32,550 nucleotides of DNA from a virus. The translations under genes and the position numbers were made by a program. The stretch is taken from the IMG/VR virus record IMGVR_UViG_3300047311_000389, positions 1 to 32,550 of that record. One strand, given 5' to 3'. The notes beneath the pieces were generated by a model. It was not told where the DNA came from. It searched no databases and worked only from the letters and a program-made list of their open reading frames with translations. Every line of letters begins with the position of its first letter. The stretch's first letter is position 1. This document shows, one piece after another, positions 26,760 through 32,550 of this stretch.

Positions 26760-26776
26760 GACAGGAGGCACCACGA

Positions 26777-27109
26777 ATGTTCGGCTACCAGCACACCTGC
26801 ACCCACGACGGCGACCGTTGCCCGGACTTCGACGTCGATCCGTTCATCACGGCCACCATCGAGCGCGAGATTGCCCTCGACGAGCGCAACGCCGCCGAGT
26901 ACGTCTGGAGCGCGAACCTGATGGAGAAGCGGATCAACCGCTACCGCCCCGGCCACACCGGCTGGAAGGCGCTCCGGGTCGCCGAGGCCGAGGTCCAGCG
27001 GACCAGCAAGGCGTGGGCCGAGGAAGCGCAACTGGTCTACGGCAGCGGCCCGGACCTCACGTTCGACGACCTCGACGACGTCCGCCCGCTCCTCGGGCTG
27101 GTGTCCTAG
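26777..27109 (+). CDS. Hypothetical protein of the inserted island (110 aa)
   Basis: ACAGGAGGCA precedes the ATG. The product starts MFGYQHTCTHDGDRCPDFDV (two Cys and two His in the first 15 residues), then a helical middle (ATIEREIALDERNAAEYVWSANLMEKRINRYR, GWKALRVAEAEVQRTSKAWAEE) and an acidic end. I recognise no family. Its TAG overlaps the stop of the convergent glycosyltransferase (CTAG shared), so both genes run to the very same point. A regulatory or anti-host role is possible, without direct evidence. Confidence 0.65.
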   Translation: MFGYQHTCTHDGDRCPDFDVDPFITATIEREIALDERNAAEYVWSANLMEKRINRYRPGHTGWKALRVAEAEVQRTSKAWAEEAQLVYGSGPDLTFDDLDDVRPLLGLVS

Positions 27110-28653
27110 TAGGCGGTGCCAGCGCGCACCGCCCCGATGTGCTCGATCCACGGAGCGCCGTCGCCCCAGTAGGCGAAGACGCTCCGCTGGTTTGCCAGCA
27201 GCCGGTCGCCGAAGATCCGCTCGCTGGACTTCCCGCTCGGCCAGCGGTTCTTGATCAGGTCCCGCCGGAACAGGGACGGGTTCGCCGTGAAGTGATCCCG
27301 CTGCGCGATGTAGCCGTCCCGCTGCTCGCGCCAGCCGTCGATGCTGGCGAGGACGGACCCCGCCTCCTGCTCCTTCGGGTAGTACGGCCCCCGGAGCAGG
27401 GCGACCTGTAGGACGTTCGGGTCGGCGTCGAGGAGCGCCATCATCGGCACGAGGTCCACGTCCCGGCTGTAGGTGAAGTCGTCCTCGATGCTGAAGACGT
27501 AGTCGCCGACGCAGTGCCGCTCCAGATAGCCCCACAGCGCCTGCATCGCCGCGATGTAGCCCGAGTGCTGCCGGAGGCCGACGACGTAGAAGCCCGCCGC
27601 GCTGGCGATCTCGTGCAGTTCTGCATGGAACTCGTGGTCCCAGTCCGAGTACACGACCTTCTGGGTCATCGGCCCGGTGACGTGCTCGTTGAACGAGGCG
27701 AGCGACCGGCGCAGGTACTCCTTCCGCTCGGGCCAGACGTCCGCCGTACCGCCGCTGCGCATGACCACCGTGACGGCAGGGGGCGGGCCGAACCGCTGCT
27801 CCTTCGCGCTCTGCTTCAGTTCCTCCAGCGTCGGCCACCAGTGCTGCCAGTCCGGCAGGCCGTACTTGCGGACGAGCGGCATCAGGCTCTGGTCGTCGCG
27901 CTTCAGGTTCTCCACGTCGCGGATGTTCTCGGCCTCGCTGGCGGGCAGGCCCGGGCGGTCGTGGAGGCCGTGGTCCCGGCGCAGCGCCACCATGTAGCGC
28001 CGACCGAGGCGGGCGTTCAGCGTGTACTCCTTCGTCGCCGACTGCCGACCGTTCGTCAGGCGGTCCGAGGAACGCGGGTGCCAGAGGTGGATCACGTCGC
28101 CCTCGGTCCGCTCGTGGCCGTACAGCCCGACGACGATGGACTGGAACGCCATGTCTTCGAAGCCCCAGCCTTCGAACCGCTCGTCCAGCCCGCCGAGATC
28201 GTCGAAGACCGGGCGCGGCACGACGATGAAGCAGGACCACGAGATCGGGTTCGTCCGCTCCGCCAGCAGGTCGATCTCGGCGGGGTCGATCTCCGGGCCG
28301 AAGTCGTGGTTGTCGGCGATGATCCGGGCCGTCTCCTCCTGCGCGATCCCGCGCCAGCGCCTGTGGCCCCACGTCACCTTGCCGGTGTCCTGCGCGAGCG
28401 CGATGGCGGCCCGCGCCTGCGACTGGCTGTACATCACGTCCGAGTCGATGATGATCCCGAAGTCCCACTTGCCCGCCGCCGCGCTGGCGAGGTTGATCGC
28501 CTTCGCCCGGTTGAACGGTCGCGGCCCGTCGTCGTGGCCCTCGTAGATCGGGACGTCCGGCAGGATCTTCTCCCAGCGCGCCCGCGCGTAACGCCACAGC
28601 GCGTCGCGGTGCCCGCCGTCGTCACGGCGCGGGGCGAGGAAGACGGTTCTCAC
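27106..28653 (-). CDS. Two-domain glycosyltransferase (GT-A type)
   Basis: This 515-residue protein holds two sugar-transferase-like halves. The N-terminal one has INLASAAAGKWDFGIIIDSDVMY with the DxD metal motif and, about 100 residues on, DERFEGWGFEDMAF, the galactosyltransferase-type acceptor/catalytic motif. The C-terminal one (from about residue 300) has VTVVMRSGGTADVWPERKEYLRR, NEHVTGP, and VFSIEDDFTYSRDV with a second acidic pair. The GTG overlaps the preceding transferase stop (GTGA). Near the capsid gene it may build a glycan on a capsid or tail protein, or modify host surface sugars. Nucleotide-sugar and acceptor are unknown. Confidence 0.78.
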   Translation of the reverse strand: MRTVFLAPRRDDGGHRDALWRYARARWEKILPDVPIYEGHDDGPRPFNRAKAINLASAAAGKWDFGIIIDSDVMYSQSQARAAIALAQDTGKVTWGHRRWRGIAQEETARIIADNHDFGPEIDPAEIDLLAERTNPISWSCFIVVPRPVFDDLGGLDERFEGWGFEDMAFQSIVVGLYGHERTEGDVIHLWHPRSSDRLTNGRQSATKEYTLNARLGRRYMVALRRDHGLHDRPGLPASEAENIRDVENLKRDDQSLMPLVRKYGLPDWQHWWPTLEELKQSAKEQRFGPPPAVTVVMRSGGTADVWPERKEYLRRSLASFNEHVTGPMTQKVVYSDWDHEFHAELHEIASAAGFYVVGLRQHSGYIAAMQALWGYLERHCVGDYVFSIEDDFTYSRDVDLVPMMALLDADPNVLQVALLRGPYYPKEQEAGSVLASIDGWREQRDGYIAQRDHFTANPSLFRRDLIKNRWPSGKSSERIFGDRLLANQRSVFAYWGDGAPWIEHIGAVRAGTAY

Positions 28654-29357
28654 TGGTGCCCTCCCAGAGCCTGTAGGACGGTCGCTGCGTCGATGTCGAT
28701 GCGGTTGGCGTACCAATCGTCAAACGCAGCCTTGTCGGCCTCCACCGTGGCTTGTGCGCGGTCGTAGCCCGCGTCGGTCGCCGCCTTGCCGACAGCCGGG
28801 TGCATATGCTCGATGACGAGGTCCGGCACGTAGTGCAGCGAGCCGATCCGCTTGCCCAGTTCGCGCCATGCGTCGTCGATGTACAGGTGGTTGCACGTCG
28901 GCAGCGCGTACCAGCCGAGCGCGTTGACGATCTCCGCGCTGATGAACGGGGCCGACGGCAGGTGCGCGCCGTGGATCTTGTCGTCGCCGTAGGCGATGCC
29001 GGGCCGCGCCAGCGCCCGCTTCACCAGCCGGTCCCAGCCCTCCGTCCGGCACAGGTGGTCGTCGCCGAGGTTGCCGATGATCGCCGTCGGGTTCTCCCGG
29101 GCGATCCGCAGGGAGACGGTGTTCGTGGCCTTCACGAGGTTGCCCGTGTCGTCCGGCTGGAGCACGACGCGGCTGATCTCGGCCCGGTACCAGATGTCGC
29201 CGTTGCGGGCCGAGTAGCCCGCCAGCGTCGGGTCGTCGGCGTCGAGCGCGAGGACGACGCTGGTGCCGACCAGCACGGCCCGCTTGCGCAGCGCCTCGGC
29301 TGCGTCGAGCGCCCGCTCGGGCCGCCCGCGTGACGGGATGACGGCGACGACTGACAC
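28650..29357 (-). CDS. Glycosyltransferase, GT-A-like (235 aa)
   Basis: The product begins MSVVAVIPSRGRPERALDAA, has TSVVLALDADDPTLAGY and later IIGNLGDDHLCRTEGWDRL, a GT-A nucleotide-sugar pattern with acidic pairs, and ends with ERDV-free helices and a conserved-looking HLYIDDAWRELG. It is co-transcribed with the capsid gene behind a hairpin and precedes the two-domain transferase (GTGA overlap). The start is GTG with no strong ribosome site; TACCAT lies 6 nt upstream and could serve as a leaderless -10. Probably part of a virion glycosylation set; substrate unknown. Confidence 0.72.
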   Translation of the reverse strand: MSVVAVIPSRGRPERALDAAEALRKRAVLVGTSVVLALDADDPTLAGYSARNGDIWYRAEISRVVLQPDDTGNLVKATNTVSLRIARENPTAIIGNLGDDHLCRTEGWDRLVKRALARPGIAYGDDKIHGAHLPSAPFISAEIVNALGWYALPTCNHLYIDDAWRELGKRIGSLHYVPDLVIEHMHPAVGKAATDAGYDRAQATVEADKAAFDDWYANRIDIDAATVLQALGGHQ

Positions 29358-29373
29358 CCCCGCATGGTACGCA

Positions 29374-29411
29374 GAAGCCCCGGCCTCTGGGGGGAGAAAG
29401 GCCGGGGCTTC
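29374..29411 (-). terminator. Strong hairpin after the capsid gene
   Basis: GAAGCCCCGGCCT (29374-29386) and AGGCCGGGGCTTC (29399-29411) are perfect 13-bp arms around a 12-nt loop, 20 nt after the capsid stop. It probably reduces read-through, giving more capsid than transferase mRNA, or protects the capsid mRNA end. On the minus RNA the loop is C-rich (CCCCCC) and could pair with GGGGG just before the next start codon. Confidence 0.7.
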
Positions 29412-29431
29412 CGGGTCAGGAGGTTACAGGC

Positions 29432-30778
29432 TTACGAGCCGAGATCCCAGTCCTGAAGGGTGACGACGCAGAACGCCGCCGGGAAGAAGATGGCGAGACC
29501 CAGCCGGGTCTCGGCGAGGACGGCGACGAGGTTGCGGACGAAGAAGTCGGAATGGCTGTCGCTCGTGAGGATGGTGACACCCTCCCGCTCGAAGACCGTT
29601 CCGCCCTGCTTGAACGCGCCCACGATGGCCGTGCCCGGATCGACCGCCTCGGACTCGACCCGGCGCATCCGCCAGATCGGGGCCGTGTCGGGCGTCGCAG
29701 GGCCGAGGACGCCGAACGGATCGCCCGCCCGGTAGCGCCCCTGCGAGTCCTTCATCAGGTCGTATTCCTCGCTGTCCACCGGGTTCATCACCACGGCGTC
29801 GGCGTTCGCCCGCGCTGCGCCCGTCTTCACGAGCCGCTTCGCGGTGCGGATGCCGTCGAGGTTCGTGCCTGCCGCGAAGTGCGGGGTCAGGTCGAGGGTC
29901 TGGAGACCGCTCCGGTCGAGCAGACCGCTGATGTTCGGAGACGTCCCGTCGCCGTTCATCAGTTGGTCGTCGATCTCCAGATCCAGCATCAGCCGGAGTT
30001 GGTTGTCGATCAGCGACCGGGTCTGGCCGTAGTCGGCCAGTTGCTTGCGCGTCGCGGCCATCCACGTCGCGATGGTCTCGATGTTGTCGGTCCGGCGCTG
30101 CCAGCCGATGGACGACTGCGGCTTCCCACCGGTCGGGTTGCCGTCGATGGCGGCTTCCGAGACGGCGGCTGCCGCGTTGTCGAACGCGGTCTGGTAGGCG
30201 TACGACAACTGGTCGGACGTCGTGCTGTCGTTGCTGAACAGGTCGCGGACGACCGTCGGGGCCTGCGGCAGCGGCAGGATGCCCGGGAGGTACTGGGGGG
30301 TGATCAGCGCGGAACCGGCACCGGCCCGGTCGCCCGACGTCGCCGCCGTGCCCGAGATGATGTCGCTGGCCGCCTTGATCTGGGGGTTGAACGGGGTCGT
30401 CTTGAACGTCGCCCGGTCGCTGTTCAGGACGCCGCTGTCCGTGAGTTCCTTGTACTCCTCGGACTCGACGAACTGCTGGCCGATGGACTTGCGGGTGAGG
30501 ACGCCCCGGGGGTCGTCGATCTGGGTCCGCTGCCACGGGATGGGCCCGCCCCGGGCCTTCTCGTGGTAGAAGTCCAGCCGATCCTTCAGGGTCTCCATCT
30601 GCTCGCCGCGCTCTGCCGACTTCGTGTACTCGGCGTCGGCGGCGATGGCTTCGGCCATCTTCGCCTTGTAGCCGTCGAACTCGGCGTCACTGAGCGAATC
30701 GACGTCCTTACCCTCGACGAGAGCGGCTGCGTCCTTGAACAGGCCCGCCGCCTTCTCGCGCAGGTCGGTGTTCGCCAC
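29432..30778 (-). CDS. Major capsid protein (HK97 family)
   Basis: This 448-residue protein has the HK97 organisation: an N-terminal helical delta domain (about 1-110, Ala/Lys/Glu-rich) that the protease upstream would remove, then the shell part: GSALITPQYLPGILPLPQ, TVVRDLFSNDSTTSDQLSYAYQ, DNIETIATWMAATRKQLADY, LMLDLEIDDQLMNGDGTSPNISGLL, and a C-terminal RVESEAVDPGTAIVGAFKQGG region typical of P-domain and A-domain strands. The GTG is preceded by TAGGAGAAGC, and the gene follows the protease after 12 nt. Strong family call from sequence pattern and order. Confidence 0.93.
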   Translation of the reverse strand: MANTDLREKAAGLFKDAAALVEGKDVDSLSDAEFDGYKAKMAEAIAADAEYTKSAERGEQMETLKDRLDFYHEKARGGPIPWQRTQIDDPRGVLTRKSIGQQFVESEEYKELTDSGVLNSDRATFKTTPFNPQIKAASDIISGTAATSGDRAGAGSALITPQYLPGILPLPQAPTVVRDLFSNDSTTSDQLSYAYQTAFDNAAAAVSEAAIDGNPTGGKPQSSIGWQRRTDNIETIATWMAATRKQLADYGQTRSLIDNQLRLMLDLEIDDQLMNGDGTSPNISGLLDRSGLQTLDLTPHFAAGTNLDGIRTAKRLVKTGAARANADAVVMNPVDSEEYDLMKDSQGRYRAGDPFGVLGPATPDTAPIWRMRRVESEAVDPGTAIVGAFKQGGTVFEREGVTILTSDSHSDFFVRNLVAVLAETRLGLAIFFPAAFCVVTLQDWDLGS

Positions 30779-30790
30779 TGCGTGCTTCTC

Positions 30791-31594
30791 CTACTGCTGT
30801 GGTGTCAGGAGGCCGAGGCCGTAGCCCCGGGAGACGAGTTCGGCCCGCAGTTCCGCCTGAGCGGCGAGCAGTCGCGACTTGCCCGTCTGCGGCTCCTTCG
30901 GCGGGACCTCGGTCTCTGCGAGGAGCGCCGTCGTGTTCTCCACCAGCGACTGCATCGTGGCGAGGAAGTCCTCCAGCCGCTTGCGGCGGTCTGAACTGAT
31001 CTTCCTGCCCTCCTTCAGCCGGAGGTCGATGATCTCGGACTCCCGGACGTTCAGATCCTTCGCTGCGGCCAGCACGCGGTCCGCCTGCTCCAGAAACGAC
31101 CCGGCCAGCAGGTCGTCGTCCAGTCCCTTGATCGCGAGGGTTGCGGTTGACTTGCCCGCGCCCAGCAGGACGGGGCTGATCTCGTGGATGTCGAGCGCCT
31201 TCAGGCCGCGCCGTGCGCCCGGGTGCGACTTCGGCTTCGGTTCGAAGTCCGTCACGTCGAAGCCGTACGACCACTGCTGCACGTCGCCCATCGCCTTGAC
31301 GGTCTCGTAGGCGTTCGCGCCCTGCGTGGTCTTCAGGAAGAAGCCGCCCTTCGCCAGCGCCAGATCCCCGTCCTCGGACAGGAGCGCCTTGCCGGTCGGC
31401 AGGCGTGCGCCGCGCTCGGGCCATGACGTGTGGCCGTAGTCGCTGACCGGGACGATGCGCCCCTTCGGGACCGCGCCCGGGAACGTCACGTCCTTGTCGT
31501 GGTCGATCTCGTTCAGCCGGGCGAAGGCGACGAGGAAGTCCCCGTCGTTCGTCAGGTCGAAGTCAACGAGGTCGAACGCCTTCACCTCGGGCAT
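30791..31594 (-). CDS. Prohead (HK97 U35) protease
   Basis: This 267-residue protein shows the U35 prohead protease pattern: FARLNEIDHDKDVTFPGAV, SDYGHTSWPERG with catalytic His near residue 55, GGFFLKTTQGANAYETVKAMGDVQQWSYGF with the Ser near 109, and LDIHEISPVLLGAGKST. The C-terminal 90 residues are helical (KEGRKISSDRRKRLEDFLATM), possibly a fused scaffold-like tail. It cleaves the delta domain of the capsid protein during maturation. It is the first leftward late gene in the window; no TTGACA promoter precedes it, and portal and terminase are not adjacent. Confidence 0.9.
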   Translation of the reverse strand: MPEVKAFDLVDFDLTNDGDFLVAFARLNEIDHDKDVTFPGAVPKGRIVPVSDYGHTSWPERGARLPTGKALLSEDGDLALAKGGFFLKTTQGANAYETVKAMGDVQQWSYGFDVTDFEPKPKSHPGARRGLKALDIHEISPVLLGAGKSTATLAIKGLDDDLLAGSFLEQADRVLAAAKDLNVRESEIIDLRLKEGRKISSDRRKRLEDFLATMQSLVENTTALLAETEVPPKEPQTGKSRLLAAQAELRAELVSRGYGLGLLTPQQ

Positions 31595-31697
31595 AGACGT
31601 GCTCCCTCTGACATCAGGACTGCCATCGGGAGGGAAGTCTGCACCATCGCACGCATCGAACGCAACGTTCCGTCAGGCGCAACACGCGACTAGGGGC

Positions 31698-31726
31698 TTG
31701 ACAGGTTGCCGGGCCCGCAGTATGTT
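31698..31726 (+). promoter_or_regulatory. Repeated-type promoter of the right-hand cassette
   Basis: GACTAGGGGCTTGACA ends in TTGACA (31698-31703); a 17-nt spacer and TATGTT (31721-31726) follow. The leader is about 67 nt and contains two AGGAGG sites (about 31737 and 31790); only the second is followed by a start codon. It is divergent to the late protease gene. Confidence 0.77.
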
Positions 31727-31799
31727 CTTCCTGTCAGGAGGCAAGGCTCCCCGATCTCACAGGGGTCGCTCCGGCTGGGGTAACACACAGGAGGCACAC

Positions 31800-31988
31800 A
31801 TGGACAACCGGCTGAACCACTGGACCTACCGTCGGACGATCTACGCGACCGACGAGATCGAGGCCCACTGGCTGATCAAGCGGACCGCCGAGCGGGAAGT
31901 CCCCGGCGCGACCGTCACGATCCTCTCAATCCGCAAGACCCCGACGGGCCGGTTCTCGGCCCTCGTGAAGATGGAGCGACACGCATGA
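31800..31988 (+). CDS. Small hypothetical protein (62 aa)
   Basis: ACAGGAGGCA precedes the ATG. The product (MDNRLNHWTYRRTIYATDEI, then AHWLIKRTAEREVPGATVTIL and a beta strand SALVKMERHA) is a small alpha/beta protein without Cys or TM segment. The stop overlaps the next start (ATGA). It is in the plus-strand cassette at the right end. No family is recognised; early or moron-type expression is inferred from its promoter. Confidence 0.62.
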   Translation: MDNRLNHWTYRRTIYATDEIEAHWLIKRTAEREVPGATVTILSIRKTPTGRFSALVKMERHA

Positions 31989-32377
31989 AGCGCCAGAGTT
32001 CACGCACCCACTGGACCCACACGTCGAGCGAGGACGTCCAGACGCAGGTCGAGATCGGCTGGAGCGACACGGAGGCCGGGGTCGTGTTCATCGGCACCCG
32101 CCTGATCTCCGGCGTCCCGACGTACCGCGAGTACCGGGGCACGGTGCGCATCGAGCGCGTCCTGACCGAGGGGCGCGGCGAACGGCTGATCGAGAAGATC
32201 CACCGCGTGACCGTCTCGTCCCTGCTCGGCGACATCGTCGGTCAGGACCGCACGATCATCGGCGCGGTGCAGGACTACGCGAGCAAGGTGCTTCGCGAGG
32301 AGCAGGCGCAGGACCGGCGCGAGTTCAACCGGCGGGCGCACGAGTTCGACGTCACCGTGAAGGGTGTTACGGTGTAG
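31985..32377 (+). CDS. Hypothetical protein (130 aa)
   Basis: It starts by ATGA overlap. The product has a beta-rich first half (TQVEIGWSDTEAGVVFIGTRLISG, TYREYRGTVRIERVL) and a helical, charged second half (DYASKVLREEQAQDRREFNRRAHEFD), with no Cys pairs and no TM segment. I recognise no family. The end contains TACGGT 7 nt before the next ATG, a possible -10 for the downstream gene, though without a clear -35. Confidence 0.6.
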   Translation: MKRQSSRTHWTHTSSEDVQTQVEIGWSDTEAGVVFIGTRLISGVPTYREYRGTVRIERVLTEGRGERLIEKIHRVTVSSLLGDIVGQDRTIIGAVQDYASKVLREEQAQDRREFNRRAHEFDVTVKGVTV

Positions 32378-32380
32378 CCG

Positions 32381-32550
32381 ATGCCTGAGACACCGGACGG
32401 CGGCTGGATCATGGACGATCCGCCGCCGCCTGACTTCACACCGCCGACCGACGAGGAGGAGCGCAAGCGCCTCCTCGCTTCGGGCTTCACCGAGGCCGAG
32501 GTGGACGACCTGTTCGCCGCGCGCCGGGCCCGTCCGAAGGCCACGTTCGC
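32381..32550 (+). CDS. Acidic Pro-rich protein, 3' end cut by window edge
   Basis: The first 56 codons are visible (MPETPDGGWIMDDPPPPDFT and on). It is acidic and Pro-rich, then Glu/Arg/Leu with a helical GFTEAEVDDLFAARRARP segment. The ATG is 3 nt after the previous stop and 7 nt after TACGGT; no ribosome site is seen. The function cannot be told from the fragment. Confidence 0.55.
   Translation, partial: MPETPDGGWIMDDPPPPDFTPPTDEEERKRLLASGFTEAEVDDLFAARRARPKATF

Noticed and set aside
1-32550. tRNA genes, integrase, attachment sites, IS elements
   Set aside because: None could be recognised by eye; no conserved T-arm type sequences with stems, no recombinase or transposase motifs.

Overview
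This window looks like part of the genome of a tailed phage with a long non-contractile (siphovirus-type) tail, or a prophage copy of one. The DNA is GC-rich. Genes are packed head to tail, most joined by ATGA, GTGA or TGATG overlaps, and there are no metabolic, ribosomal or tRNA genes. The HK97-type capsid genes, the tape measure protein, a frameshifted tail chaperone and the actinophage-like CPxCGAD head protein point to a high-GC host, most likely an actinobacterium. Leaderless starts behind TANNNT -10 boxes fit Actinobacteria but also Deinococcus. The host is inference.

Layout. (1) 1-6402, minus strand: an early/replication operon. In transcription order it holds small zinc-ribbon and hypothetical proteins, a 34-residue membrane peptide, a YqaJ-type exonuclease, a RecT annealing protein, an HNH nuclease, a replication-initiator-like protein, more small proteins, a VRR-NUC nuclease, and a membrane-anchored RlpA-like (double-psi beta-barrel) protein. 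(2) 6403-6556: a divergent control region with two TTGACA promoters and a perfect 7-5-7 dyad exactly midway between their -35 boxes. (3) 6557-11104, plus strand: a DUF932-type protein and many small proteins (zinc ribbons, HTH proteins), broken into cassettes by a repeated promoter. (4) 11189-31594, minus strand: the late operon. Transcribed from the right it runs prohead protease, major capsid protein, sugar-transfer genes, head-tail connectors, tail terminator, tail tube, frameshifted chaperone, tape measure, baseplate/hub, C1q-like fibre, then a lysis cassette. A two-gene plus-strand island with its own promoter (26574-27109) interrupts it. (5) 31690-32550: another plus-strand cassette. Portal and terminase are not in the window.

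The most interesting signals are regulatory. First, eight promoters share a TTGACA N17-18 TANNNT core; seven carry a G-run upstream, and in three the stop codon of the previous gene lies inside the motif. Four of them place the start codon at the expected transcription start (leaderless). Second, two intergenic hairpins flank the replication gene on the minus strand. In each, the loop is perfectly complementary (10 nt and 7 nt) to the Shine-Dalgarno region of the gene just downstream, as expected for translation-controlling pseudoknots. Third, there is the symmetric operator-like dyad. Other notable features are three sugar-transfer genes inside the head module, a probable -1 frameshift at CCCGGGG, a possible beta-propeller inserted into the hub protein, and an unusual density of CxxC microproteins.

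No intergenic stretch exceeds about 210 bases. I saw no tRNA, CRISPR array, IS element, integrase or attachment site.
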